Shown: positions 11,020-21,753 of the stretch, piece after piece
Numbering within the stretch: position 1 is the stretch's first letter
Layout of the letters: every line of letters starts with the position of its first letter
NCBI GenBank assembly: GCA_022570795.1
Contig: JAKUDP010000007.1
Span: forward strand, 930,001 to 994,000
DNA: 64,000 bases
Reading direction: 5' to 3'
From: Sphaerulina vaccinii
Lineage: Eukaryota; Ascomycota; Dothideomycetes; Mycosphaerellales; Mycosphaerellaceae
Translations under genes and position numbers: made by a program
The notes under the pieces: model-generated
Seen by the model: the letters and a program-made list of their open reading frames with translations, nothing else
Database searches by the model: none
Told to the model about the DNA's origin: nothing

Positions 11020-12219
11020 ATGTCTCAGCCGAGTGAGAGCTACGCAACCAGGCTCACCCGGCGCTTAAGAGAGTCATTCGAAGGCGAGGCTTCTGACCTC
11101 ACCATCATCTGTGGAGAGCGAGAGTGGAAAGTGCATAAGCTAGTTCTATGCCTCAACTCGAATGTTTTCAAGAAGATGCTGCAGGGCGAATTCAAGGTAC
11201 GTCTCCGCAAATGCGCGAGGACCAAGCTACTGCGTGACTTGACGGAGTGCCTTGCTCTTCTGAACCAGCTTTCAGAGAGGTGCTGCAGAGCCAGAGATAC
11301 TGACTGGCGCAACAGGAGAGCACCCAACGCAAGATCGAGCTAGATAAGGACGACCCGGACGCCTTGAACATGCTGCTCCGCCACATGTACGCATTCAACT
11401 ACGCAGAGATCCTACCAATCGCCCAGCCGCCTTCTTCAAGCCTGATTCTCAGCATGCGTGTCGCCAAGATTGCCGACTGCTACGACGTGCAGCCCTTACA
11501 ACGCGATGCCATCACTCTTTTCCGCGCACATGCCCAGGAAGTTTGGGGCTCGCAGGACTTCGCAGATGCCATTACTGAAGCTTACTCGAAGGATGGCTAT
11601 GACAATTTTCGCAACATCCTCGTTACGACTGCCGCCGAGCAGCTCACGACCTTCAAAAGTAAGCAGTAGTGAGCCAAAGGCATCCCATCCCATTCCCGAA
11701 TGTCTCACTGAGCTTGAGCCTGCTGAGGTGACGAGCTCATGGACAGGCATGCTCAGACACATTCGCGTCTTTCAGAGACACTTGCTTACCTTCTGTCTAG
11801 GTATGAAGGACTTCTACAAGTCTGTCTAGATTGCCGTCGATACCTATCACGAGTTCGCATCTGCTCTGTTGCGTGCCTCACCACCTGTCAAGTCATCAAC
11901 AGCATTCGCACCATCTGCACCATTTGCCAACAAGCGTCCGAACGAGTCTGGAAATCTCCCGCTTCCGAAGAGGCTCTCCGTAGGAGTGGCGACACCAGGG
12001 GCATACAATCCATTCGCGGCAAACCTCGATCCACGCCGAGGTAGTGGAAGCAGTCACCCAAACACTCCACCCGGACCTCCAACCGGACCGCCTCCATTCG
12101 ACCCATCACTATTTCCTGTACGCGGCGATGTATCCAGTGGCTTGGCACGAGGCGGTCCTCGCCCTCGAGGCTGTGGAAGAGGAGGCAACTCGTTCCGAGG
12201 CAGTGCGCCAGGTGGATAG
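11020..12219 (+). CDS. BTB/POZ-domain protein, reading frame interrupted by UAG
   Basis: Exons 11020-11196, 11316-11658 and 11801-11829, with introns of 119 and 142 bp. The BTB fold is seen in SDLTIICGEREWKVHKLVLCLNSNVFKKML, then after splicing ELDKDDPDALNMLLRHMYAFNY, and a helical C-terminal part (ADCYDVQPLQRDAITLF...). The third exon reads SMKDFYKSV then TAG at 11827-11829. The same frame continues without a break to 12219 as IAVDTYHEFASALL..., then a Pro/Gly/Arg-rich tail. Relatives have a continuous 'F+..+.S.PE+A.D' helix at this point, so the stop falls inside the conserved domain. Either CAG/GAG mutated to TAG, or UAG is read through, or an isoform ends early. Ends: 182 aa to UAG, 312 codons if continued. 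Confidence 0.72.
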
Positions 12220-12659
12220 ATGCGGAATGTCAAACGCCTGGCTCAACACCATCTCTGTCCCTCCATCGCGACCAAGGCATTGCATCTTCAGACCGCATCG
12301 CAGGAAATTTCCTATCGGAATTCAGAGAGACGTCTGCGTTTGACTGCTGACCGCGAGGAAGAAAGCTCGCAGCCATGATATGATGAAAAGGACGTTCAGG
12401 AGTGGAAAAGCACAAAGAGAGTCTGGCTGTGTCCTGGCCACGTTACATAGCTGAATACATGAGTAGGCACTGAATGATGTCTCGAGCCGTTTGAGCATTC
12501 TTCTTGGGCTCAGCCAGATCCAATTACATATGACTACGGGCGGGCCAGCCGCCTAGATGTTACAAGTATGATAAATCCATCCGTTCCTGATCCAAGTCTT
12601 GTCACACTCTGTGCTATCATCTCCTTGAATCAGACCTACTGTGTTGCCTCGTCGACATC
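12220..12659. other. Intergenic, convergent gene ends
   Basis: 440 bp. About 12290-12355 (gaccgcatcgcagg...cagagagacgt...gaccgcgagg) loosely resembles 10740-10800 on the other side of the BTB gene. No gene seen. Confidence 0.4.
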
Positions 12660-13637
12660 CTATTTAGTGAGTTGAAGTTGAGAAGACCTATGCCAGCTTC
12701 TAGCTCGACTCTTCACTTGCAATGTTCCGCTGTGCTCGTTCTGGGCGAGACCGCGCATCTCCTGAGCAATGAGCATAAGCTCTGCTTCGACCTCTTTGCC
12801 ATATTGCTCTGCTTTGTCGTTTGAGGCGATGTACTTGTCACGAGCCTGAAAGTAGTGAGGTTAGCAAGTGTCTCTGGCAGGGCAGGTTTTCTCAGCAGCG
12901 TTTGTTGTTGAGCTCCGTGCCGGAGTCAGTGCAAGCTTGGTGAGATACTTACATCGTTAGGAGTATAGAACGCCAGTGTCTCCACCACTTTGCTGGCTTG
13001 CTCAATAGGATCTTCGTTCTTGGGCATAGTCCTGACTAATAGCCAGAGATCGCGTGCTAGCTCCTTCGGATTCCAAAGAGTGCTGTGAGGGATCTCCAGC
13101 TTGGCCAGGTGAGGCATGCCTGGGTGGATGTCAGTACGTATGCTCAGTTATCAACAGCCGGCGGAGATACTTACAAGATGGCAGAACTTCTAGGAACACT
13201 CCTCGGCATATGCTCGTATACTCCAACCTTAGCATTCTCACGCAGGCGGCATTCTTGATCCCAATCATGTTGACCCAGTCCAAGAATTGGTTGGGATTGC
13301 GGATGAGGAAGACGTGGTTGCCATAAAGGATCGGTGTAGCTTCCCGGCTGACAGCAGTGCTGACCCGTAGCAAGCTCGTGTTGATTCTCGCTCCTAGCTC
13401 CGAGCTGGGTTTTCCATAGAATGACGGCCAGTCTACGTGCGGTTGTGAGCGGATCGTGCCCATCCTTCGGATGATGCCAGTGACATAATCGCCGACAAGG
13501 GCGTAGAAGTAGATCTTGTTCCTCACTTCTGCAGGAAAGTCGCGAAAGCATCTGCGGCGTGACAGGGGGCCAAGTTCAGTCATGTTTTCGTCGAGAGAGG
13601 TGGTCGTGATGGTAGTATTCAAGGAGTTCGGCGCCAT
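12660..13637 (-). CDS. Fungal 'LPxEVRN' F-box-like protein of unknown function
   Basis: Three exons: 13175-13637, 12953-13119, 12660-12845. Introns are 55 and 107 bp (gtaagt donors; ..cccag and ..tttcag acceptors); phases agree and give 271 aa. Start chosen at MAPNSLNTT, the last ATG before the conserved RCFRDFPAEVRNKIYFYAL, the F-box-like helix of a family very expanded in Pezizomycotina. The middle has the usual NTSLLRVSTAVSREATPILYGNHVF block ('LL..n..I..EA..+lY..n.F'). The first splice turns VLPSC into a smooth VLPSCMPHLAKLEIPHSTLW. Likely an adaptor protein, by analogy only. Confidence 0.82.
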
Positions 13638-14232
13638 AGTTGTTGCTGTTCCGGAGAGATGATGGAGAAGTAAGTCCAAGTGTATAAGCTTGGTGTTGAA
13701 GTGAAGTCCGAACGAAGAGAGAGTAGATGAGCTCACACCGCTTTTTGATGAAGTGAGGTTTGCGAATGTAGAAATACGAAGCAGTCTCTCTGCACTCCGA
13801 TCGAGGATCTTCTCCCAGCATTGTCCCACCCGTTGGCACAGTCAAAGGCCCAGTCCAGAGACTGGCTGCTCCTAGGTGATTACTTCCTCCATATGCCTTT
13901 TGTCTTCGTGAGGACGACCTTTCAATTCACTGCTTGTGCAAAGAGCGAACTGAGGCGGCAGGAGGCAGATGCATTCTCGCAAGACTCGTGACACCAGGTC
14001 GATGGCGAAACACAACCAATAATGAGCTGCTTCGACTCAATGCCGTCTTACGGTCTTACATTACTAACAATAAGAGATGTTGGTCTGGGACATCGAAATA
14101 TCCTTCATGGTCTCGTCTCATTCACTGAAATCTCTCGGTGGTCATCTGTCCAGCTCCTGCCGCGTCACATGTGGTAGTCTCATGGGTCGTGCTTTAGTCG
14201 CTCATCAACCTCCAGCACCGCCTCTCGCACTC
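13638..14232. other. Intergenic
   Basis: 595 bp upstream of the F-box-like gene and downstream of the bZIP gene, both on the minus strand. No feature recognised. Confidence 0.45.
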
Positions 14233-15203
14233 TCAGAGCTTCTTAGCAACCTCATTCGCCATATGCGCATTATACTGGTGAATGCCCACGCAAGTACATC
14301 CAGCAGTAGGATCATGGCTTAGCGCACAGTATCTCAACGTGCTGAAGGTATCTCGCAGACTCCGGACTTCCTGGTGCAGTCTTGTATTCGTCTCCTCAAT
14401 CTGTTGTGCGTGTTCCTCGATCTCCTTGGCTTTAGTCTTCTTCTTTCTGCGGGTCTTTGCTGCTGCAATACGATTTCGTTCTTTGTGGACTTTCCTCGTT
14501 GTATCTTCGCCAGCTTCTTCGCTGTCTGATTGATCCTCGTCATGGCTGTTGTGGTCTGTTTGACTGCGGCTGGCAGATTGATTGCCTCCGCCTCCACTAC
14601 TTTGCGGCCGGCTGGGCACGCCAGTATATGTCGCGGCCATATTCACAGCACTTTGTACACTTCGTAGTCCTGTAGGACCTCTCGCACTGAACATGGGCGA
14701 TTGAGCAAGTGTAGCATTCAAGCCGCTCGCTGTTCCGCTCTCCTGACTCTGTGATCGAGTAGCAGATTGATAGGGTGAGTACGCACTGCTTTCGTCGAGC
14801 TTATTCGTGTTCGACGGCAGCTCGTGAGTGTGGTACAGAGTTTGCGACTGTATTGGTGGGTATGGAAATGAAGAGGTCTGCACTTCTGGTGTCGCCGTCA
14901 TTTCTGGATACGTAGGTATGGTGCTGTTGCCCCAGTTAAAAGCAGCATTGTTCAGGCTGTCAAGCGATGGTGTCGAAAGGTCAAGACCAATGCCTTGGGC
15001 AAGTTGCTGATTCACCCATGTGTTCGGCGTGGGTAGTGGTATTGTATCTTGGGGGTTGGTGACATCTGGCATCTCGAGGTTGCCAGTTCCATCGAATGGT
15101 AGTTGCTGCTCATCGCCGTGTGGGAAGTTCGTGTATGTCCTATGTCTCGTCAGCTGTCTCTGTTAGATGACGTCGAATCTGCTGTCTGGACGTACCCTGC
15201 CAT
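14233..15203 (-). CDS. bZIP transcription factor with an 8-nt first coding exon
   Basis: Exons 15196-15203 (ATGGCAGG) and 14233-15139, intron 56 bp (gtacgt..catag); product 304 aa. Starting at the micro-exon gives MAGTYTNFPHGDEQQLPFDG, which opens smoothly into the long frame; without it the first ATG in the long frame is 15072. The first 190 residues are Ser/Thr/Gln/Pro-rich, like an activation region. The basic region is KERNRIAAAKTRRKKKTKAKE (N..AA..+R signature), followed by a leucine/isoleucine zipper from about IEEHAQQIEETNTRLHQEV. The C-terminus has a small Cys cluster (CALSHDPTAGCTC). It resembles the ATF/CREB-like fungal group; target genes cannot be inferred. Confidence 0.9.
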
Positions 15204-17304
15204 CGTTTGTGCCTCTTCACTGTGGCTCGTCGTGCTGCTCTCGGTATGTGAAATATCGATGGGGTTGCTCGTGTCGTCAGCCAGAATGTGCTATTCGGTA
15301 CTGTGGGCCGCTGATTGCGCTATGGTAGATATCAGTATATGGCATAGAGATGCAACACTCTCCTCCATAGAATACCCGGCATGCAACTGATCATAGGCGC
15401 CCAACTCACCCGAGCCAGTGTCAGTGTCAGCCTGGCGCACGACAGCCGAAGGAGCTCGAACCACAGCAAGACCACTACTTCGCTTATGATCAAGAACATA
15501 TCATCTACTTGTCTCTCATGTTCCGGTGTCTTGGGCTCTCGACTATTGTGTAATAGAACCTGTGAAGAACTAAACAGAATCTTGTAGCATATTCTGCCAC
15601 TCGGTTGTGGCGTGACGAATTTGCACGACTGATGATGGTGATCCGGAAGAGCGCGAAAACAACCAGCATGTACCGGGGCCCACACTTCTCCCGGAGGGCG
15701 CTCCGACCGATTTGGCGACTGGAATGCTTCAAACTTCCTCGCAAGAATGCCATCACCGTCCAAGATTTGTTTCTGGAGCGTTATGGTCCTCCCAGTGGCC
15801 GCCGTGCGAGTGTGAATGTGTTCTGATCCAACCCTCGGCCTACTCCTTCGACCCTTAATCTAAGCCGATCGTAAGAAATTGTTGTTTCACCGTGCGCAGA
15901 GGCACGAAGAAGGTACCGTGTCACGCTGAAGGCGTCGGCCTACAAGAGAGGTGTTACATTCCGCTGAAACATCTTCCGCCTGAATTCAACCAGGCTAAAG
16001 ACTCATTGGGTGCTTCAATTGGAGGTCGCTTCATCATCTAGGAACGAATCGTCATATGACGTCGAGCATCGCTATCCTTGCACAATGGATGATGTGCGAA
16101 GAGACGTCCTGCTGAGGAAGATTCGTGCTTGTGCTTGTTCAGATTCCATCGTGTTTACTGTTTGGTTCATGAGAGCCACGGAAGTAAGCTGCGTTGCAAG
16201 TCTAGTATCGACGAGACCGAGAATCGTATGAGATCTGGCTCATCTGGCTCTAAGTCGAAGTAGGCCATTGCAATTGTTCGCAGGGATCGGAAAGCGGGCC
16301 ATGTCGAATATGGTGCTTGGCTTGACTCGGGCACTCACAATGTTGAGATCGTGGGAGAGGCAGATAGATGTGGAACTTTTTCTCAGAGCTTTGTATCATT
16401 TTCTTAACAGTATTTGCAGATGTCTATCGTTGGAAAGGGGATCGAGATGGTTCCCTAGGGACGAATCGAATGAACCAGGGACGGAGCTGCGCCCATCTGG
16501 GCCGCATGAATCTAGAACGTCGTCAGCCACGAGCTATCCTACAGACTACAATCATCTTCATGTTCAACTTATCAGCAAGTCTAGGAACTGGCAGAAGTGC
16601 CACAAGATAGCCTTCGAGAACTGCTGAGAAGTTCGGATTTCGATAAAGGAAGGAGTGTCTAGGAAGAGCTGGACGAAAGTGAGGAAAACAGTGAGACGTC
16701 CAGACCAGCTTTGGTCTTCCTTCAAGTTTCAGATCATGGCAAGACAGGAAGGAAGTCATCCTGCATCACCACAACGACGTCAATGGCGACCATGCATCAC
16801 AGATGTCTCGCAGATAGCCACGAGGTATGCACAGATGTTCACGGCATATGAACCTTAACTGAATTCATCATACCACAACAGGCAGTGACAGGCGGCAGCC
16901 TCATCCACCGCATTCACATGCCAGTCCAAGTGAGCTCATAGCAATCCACATTCCATGGAACTTCACAAAGCACGAGCAGATTCTGGCAGATTCATCACTC
17001 ATCGTCTCTCCCGTCACATGCTCCAGAATTGAAGTGACGTATGCCGCTTTGACACATTTTGTGGCCATTTGATTGGTTTTCACCAGTCGCGCCTTCCAAA
17101 AACGCGTCACTAGAGCGTCACTTGCTGTTTGCATCCCACTTCACACAGCAAGAGCAAGAACGAGGGGTAGCAACCACTATTCTATAAAACAACACCTGTG
17201 CCTCTTCTTCCTCGCTCATTCACCAACATCACACAAGCCACCTCAACTCAACCACAATCAACCAATACCAAACCAAACCAACTCAACCAACCAACTCCAT
17301 CAAA
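15204..17304. other. 2.1-kb intergenic region
   Basis: Upstream of both the minus-strand bZIP gene and the plus-strand grg1 homologue, so it holds both promoters. Scattered short frames on both strands show no domain, codon pattern or splice logic I can support. The last 150 bp is the grg1 promoter and long A/C-rich leader. Confidence 0.5.
17182..17189 (+). promoter_or_regulatory. TATA box of the grg1-type gene
   Basis: The string ctataaaa lies about 120 bp before ATG 17305, followed by C/T-rich and A/C-rich leader sequence. Highly expressed fungal stress genes often have such a TATA plus CT-rich core promoter; the assignment is by position and sequence. Confidence 0.6.
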
Positions 17305-17571
17305 ATGTCTGCACCAAACGCTGATAAGCCAAACGAGGGCATCGTCGGCCAGATCGGGAACTCCCTCAACAACGCCGCCAACTACGTCTCGGAGACCATC
17401 CAGGGCAAATCTGCTGAGGCTTCCAAGGAGGCCAACAAGGAGCAGGCCAAGGGCAACACCCCAAACAGCGGCCTCGGTGACCGCATCAGCGGTGCCACCG
17501 GCGCTGTCTCAGACAAGCTCTCTCAGGAGAAGCACGAGGGCTCTGCCTCCGTCAACAAGGAGTCGATCTAA
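17305..17571 (+). CDS. grg1: Glucose-repressible Grg1/Ccg1-type small stress protein
   Basis: 88 aa, hydrophilic, no signal peptide. It begins MSAPNADKPNEGIVGQIGNS and contains NNAANYVSETIQGKSAEASKEANKEQAK, closely like the Neurospora grg-1/ccg-1 product (N.A.YVSE.+QG..+..SKEANKEVAK), and ends with the repeated-helix pattern ..SDKLSQEKHEGSASVNKESI. Such proteins are small, LEA-like and induced by glucose exhaustion, starvation or the clock; biochemical role unknown. The promoter has a TATA box, a long leader (about 90 nt or more) and the context 'atcaaaatgtc' at the start, all in keeping with strong regulated expression. Confidence 0.9.
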   Translation: MSAPNADKPNEGIVGQIGNSLNNAANYVSETIQGKSAEASKEANKEQAKGNTPNSGLGDRISGATGAVSDKLSQEKHEGSASVNKESI

Positions 17572-17600
17572 ACGGTTCGCGGTTTCGACCACAACACGAG

Positions 17601-17658
17601 GTAAGCTTCTTCTCCGAACATCTTCACCCACTGAGGCATTGGCTGACTTGACTTGCAG
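17601..17658 (+). other. Probable 3'-UTR intron of grg1
   Basis: 58 bp from gtaagc to cttgcag with a ctgac branch site 13-18 nt before the acceptor, starting 29 nt after the stop codon. The distance is short enough that nonsense-mediated decay would not be expected. Confidence 0.6.
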
Positions 17659-18531
17659 ACGACAACCTCAGTACGACAAACGGAACGATCGAAGCATGAA
17701 TTTACGGCAGCGATGAGCCCGCCATGATGGCGTGGACAGTTCAGATCTCAGATACCCCAGAATCAATTACCTTCTGACTGATGCGCTTTCTCTTCTTATA
17801 TTTCTTGCTGACACTTGCCTCTTGTTCGCCATGCTCATTTCCACTACTGACAGCTTTCCGTGATCGACAGGAAACGTTCCCGGCACCACCAAATACAACT
17901 ACCACGAGCCAACACTGATCTTACCCGTACGCAGCTACTAATGGCCAGTTGACCACAACGATCGACCACTGAACATCGGCACTCAATCGATTCAAGACCG
18001 CAAACGTCTCCATAGATATGACACCTCGACACGCACCAATCACCGATATGCACAATACCATCCTGCTCGGCCACTCACCCCATGGGAGGGATTTCGCCTA
18101 CAAGCCCAGAGATGCTGTTGTACAAAGCTGGCTCGGATAGTCTTGCATATAACAATCATCGTGGAAGATCATCCAGGATGGTGGCTGTTGATATCGCCGG
18201 CGAAGGCTTGAACCCGCTGCTGTAGCTCTGAGGACTAGAGTGGACAGTATGTCGATGAGACTTCTCTGCCTTCGATTGCTGTTGGGTCAGTAGATTAAGG
18301 CTGCTTCAAGTAGCATGGCTATTACCATATCAAGGAGAAGCACAGCCAATTGCGAAGGACAGAAAGTCCATTATTGATACAGTTGTATATCAATACATTC
18401 CAAACGCCAACGCTATGCCTGCCTGCCTATCTGCGTGCAGGTCTTTCTCTTCGTCTACTTCGTACTGTGAGCCCTTCTTCTCTGAATCCTCATAGCACTG
18501 CCTACTTGCACTTCTGCCCCTCCACGTTGGC
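17659..18531. other. Intergenic, convergent gene ends
   Basis: About 870 bp between grg1 and the 3' end of ubp8. Presumably 3' UTRs; no reading frame or repeat worth calling. Confidence 0.45.
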
Positions 18532-20281
18532 TTAGACCTCAGCTACCACGTAGAAGAGCATGTAAGCTTCTGCGTTCAAGACCTCTTTATTGTTCACCTG
18601 CACCACCATGGAGTCGTCGAATCGGAACCAGTCGCCGTCCTGCTTGGAGTAGGAGATGTAGTGACCACTATCGATCTTCCCCTTATGTACGATAACAGAC
18701 GAGAGTTCGTAGAGAGGATATTCAGGGAGAATGGACTCTTCTTCGGTATTGTTCGGCTTGGTTTTGCGTGTCTTGACGGAGATGGTATCTTCGTCGTTAT
18801 CGTCATCGTCGTCGTCCTCTTCTGGCTCGGTAAAGCCTGCTAATGTGTGGAGTTCAACATAAGGTAGCATATCCAGTTTGAAAGGGAAGCGAACTCTCGT
18901 GTCGACTTTCTGACTTTCTTTGCTGCTTTTCGAGTGAGAGAAGCGTTTGAAGTGGATTGGTAGGACTGGAGGCAGTCTCGTAAGAGTGAGCTTCTTTTTG
19001 GCTTCTTTGGGTCCGTTACACTTTCGACAAGTGTAGTTCTCGCTTGAAAGAGTTTCCGGGGATGTGTAGCGATCCAGGCATTCGACCAGCTCCACGGGGA
19101 TCTGCTCTTTGACTGTCTGTATGGCACCCGTGAGGGCGAGTTTCTTCTTCTTGACAACCACACCGGCGGACTTGACATCCAGGCTCAGGTCCATGAAGGC
19201 TTCTGATTGGGAGGTCACTGTCTCGCATGTGCTGCATGTTACTGTACTCTTCATCATGCCGGCAAAGGTTTGGTGTATCACACATTCGCAGTTCTTAGCA
19301 TCTTTCTTGTCTCCGCCTTCTTCTTCGGTATTTGCTTCGTGTAAACTGTTCAACATGAAGCCCAGAAATTCGTGAGCATCTTGCTGGCTGTATCCTGCCA
19401 GATTTCCGCCGATCTTCCAGCATCCTTGTAGCATGTGCACAGCTCCATAGCCTTCATGTTTCTCTGTTCCGTAGAAGTCGGTAATCATATCGTCTAGGGC
19501 GCAAGACGTGCATGCCTCACGTTCGCAGTCGGAGGATCGATGGCCTTCGGCGAGATAGTATGTTCGTATGAATGGGTTGTGGATGAGGGATTGCAGAATA
19601 ACACTCATGAAGCACGTCTGTCCCATATTGTACAGCCCTCTCAGTCCCGTCGCAGCACATGATATTGACGTTGTATTGGCTGCCAGCAGCTTCTTTTCGT
19701 TCTCGTCGGCGGGCGCAGACAGTTTCCGCTTTTTGGAAGGCGGTGCTCGGATGTCCTCAAAGGCAGGGTCGTAGACAAAGTCTTTGCATGTGTGGCAGTA
19801 GACGAAGCCGTTGACAGACTCGGCGGCTTTCCAGATGTTAGCCTTGTTCATACCTTCACTGAGGTGTACATACCAAACTGATGGTCCTTCTTGTGAGGTT
19901 GCTCTTTCGACGCGCTGGTATTGGGACACTGCAAGCACAGATATGTTGGCGCCCCTGTGCTTCGTGCTATGTTGTTTCCATCCTTGTAGGTTCCCCAGCT
20001 CATATTGTCCACGTTTTGCAGCATATCAATCAACTTCTGGTACTGTTTGAGCGCTGGTCCCCTCGCCGCCGTGAGCATCGCCTTGATGTGTGCTATACCA
20101 TACTGGTCAGCATTCTTCTCTGAAAGCTTGGCCCCATTTCTCAAGTAGTTGACGTACTGCAGCCGTACACAGTCTGAGCATCTGATTTGGACACATCGTT
20201 CGTGCTGGCCTTCTTGAGGAGCTTTGGAGCAGAGGCGATTTCGGGCGTCGCTGAGGGCGTCTGGCTAGTAGTTGTGGACAT
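18532..20281 (-). CDS. ubp8: Ubiquitin carboxyl-terminal hydrolase Ubp8/USP22-type, SAGA deubiquitinase
   Basis: Three exons: 20158-20281, 19874-20092, 18532-19826; introns 65 and 47 bp (the latter has a ctaac branch site); 545 aa. The N-terminal zinc-finger UBP is assembled only after splicing: YGCTHIK, YLCLQCP, HKKDHQF joined to AAESVNGFVYCHTCKDFVYD. Catalytic domain: GLRGLYNMGQTCFMSVILQSL (Cys box), SQQDAHEFLGFMLNSLH, zinc CxxC pairs STCETVT and CRKCNGPKEA, and VIVHKGKIDSGHYISYSK (His box). Ubp8 removes ubiquitin from histone H2B within the SAGA complex with Sgf11, Sus1 and Sgf73. Odd: an acidic insert EPEEDDDDDDNDEDT before the His box. The start was chosen at MSTTTSQTPS; upstream in-frame codons exist but look non-coding. 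Confidence 0.95.
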
Positions 20282-20703
20282 CTTTGCCTTGTTCGTCGCT
20301 GTCCTATAGATCGACCATCTTGTTATACTGTTCAGCTGTTCTTCTCCGTTATGATATGGTCTGTGGATTGTGCATGTGCATGTGCTCGTCGGCATGGTGT
20401 GCCTGAGATAGTCCGGAGCTAAAATCTGGGGTCAAACTCAAAAAGTGCACGCCACTGGCAGCCACTGCTGTCATGTCGATCTTCTTCTCTCTTCACGCGT
20501 CTCGACATCACGACTCCAGCATCGATGTCTCCCATCTCTCCAGATGATCACACACTATGCACTAGAAGCGTCGGATGGTCGCATTCTACCTACTGACCTC
20601 GACTCCGAGACAATGATAATGCTCCGACTGTAGAATGCGCCGAGCAAGCTAACATAAGACTTACTTCTCCTTCTCTACTGACAGGAAGTGTACCAACTTC
20701 CCA
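20282..20703. other. Divergent promoter, ubp8 and F-box-like gene
   Basis: 422 bp between two starts. No clear TATA or known motif recognised. Confidence 0.45.
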
Positions 20704-21411
20704 ATGGCCTCAGCAGGAACGGAAGATACCATGGAGCCCTCTCCACTCCTCCGCCTCCCAGCAGAACTTCGCAACCAGATCTTCGAATACGTCCTCTGCA
20801 ACAAGAAAATCCACGTCAGCATGCGTCCAGTCCTCGAGAACGAGTCCGGCGGCCATCTCCTCGTCAATGGTGCAGTGTGGCTTACGGGATCCTACAAACC
20901 AATGTATTGTGTCTGTCGAGCTGGAGACCACTGGTCAGAAGCCTACAAGCCGAACAAAGTGGCATTGATCGGGAAGAACCATCAAGGAGGAGTTTCTTAC
21001 GCAAGATCAAGCCATGTTCACAAAAGCTGTGAGGAGGTCTTGAAGGAGTTGAGATGGCAGGACTACAGGACTATGCCAACCTCAGCAACATCATGCAATT
21101 GTGTAACGAAGCCTTGTATGCACTTCTTTGAGCATAGGCAGAATATGTTGGACAAGTATGGGCCGCTTCCTGAAGGGCTGCGGTTGGCGCATACGGCGAC
21201 AAAGCTGGATCTGGCGTTGCTCAGGACCTGCCGAACCATATATAACGACGCTGCATCACTTCCACACAGCGGCAACACGTTCTCCTTCCCCACGCCGACG
21301 GAGCTTAGAACCTTTCAGGATAAAGTCTTGACAGCCAGGCAGAAAGAGGCGACGGAGAAGGCGGAGGTGTATATTGGGACTATCAGCCGACCGACTTTGA
21401 GAAGGGCGTAG
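20704..21411 (+). CDS. Fungal 'LPAELRN' F-box-like protein
   Basis: 235 aa, single exon. Begins MASAGTEDTMEPSPLLRLPAELRNQIFEYVL, the F-box-like helix of a widespread Pezizomycotina family. The conserved LLRTCRTIYNDAASLPHSGNTFSF block (LL+.CR.IY.EA...l...N.F) lies near residue 190. Between them is a Cys/His-bearing segment, CNCVTKPCMHFFEHR, unusual for the family. The usual long C-terminal part after the N-F motif is short (about 40 residues), so it may be a truncated or compact member. Function unknown. Confidence 0.75.
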   Translation: MASAGTEDTMEPSPLLRLPAELRNQIFEYVLCNKKIHVSMRPVLENESGGHLLVNGAVWLTGSYKPMYCVCRAGDHWSEAYKPNKVALIGKNHQGGVSYARSSHVHKSCEEVLKELRWQDYRTMPTSATSCNCVTKPCMHFFEHRQNMLDKYGPLPEGLRLAHTATKLDLALLRTCRTIYNDAASLPHSGNTFSFPTPTELRTFQDKVLTARQKEATEKAEVYIGTISRPTLRRA

Positions 21412-21753
21412 TCATCTCTATCCATGCGCGAACACTATGCTATCGTATCAATAGGCAGAGCATGTTGCCGTCGAATCAGTCTATCAGAGAGACTTTCCGA
21501 CGTTTGACTGTATGCGCCCCACCAACCTGGCAACATCTTTGGCACCGGCCTCCTCGGCATGATCTCCTCATGCCTCACCATGAACTCCAAGGGATGGTGG
21601 GTGGGGAAGGTGGAGGGGAGGCGGATGGGAGGCGGCTTGTGACTAGCATATATGATCCTCTGTCTACGCGCGAGCACCAGGCTACTGCGTCTCCAGACAG
21701 CGGTAGCCGCCATCGAATGACTCCCTTGGACAAGACTTTGCTCCTAGTGAACA
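21412..21753. other. Intergenic with a duplicated amidase tail
   Basis: 342 bp. Contains the 64-bp amidase-tail copy listed at 21527-21590. No other feature. Confidence 0.5.
21527..21590 (-). repeat. Stray second copy of the amidase 3' coding end
   Basis: 64 bp matching 21763-21826 inside the last amidase exon, with only a handful of mostly transition differences (for example ctttggcaccggcctcc and gatctcctcat are identical in both). Read on the minus strand it gives LEFMVRHEEIMPRRPVPKMLPG, against LEFMVRYEEIKPGRPVPKTLPG in the gene. It lies about 170 bp beyond the amidase stop codon. Probably the remnant of a tandem duplication of the gene end. Confidence 0.85.

Noticed and set aside
8096..11829. 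Reassignment of UAG to glutamine
   Set aside because: Other genes here end normally with TAG (20704-21411, 30059-31084, the uninterrupted PL4 gene), so UAG is a real stop codon.
15332..15763. 143-codon minus-strand frame
   Set aside because: Composition looks random, no homologous block seen, competing frames on both strands.
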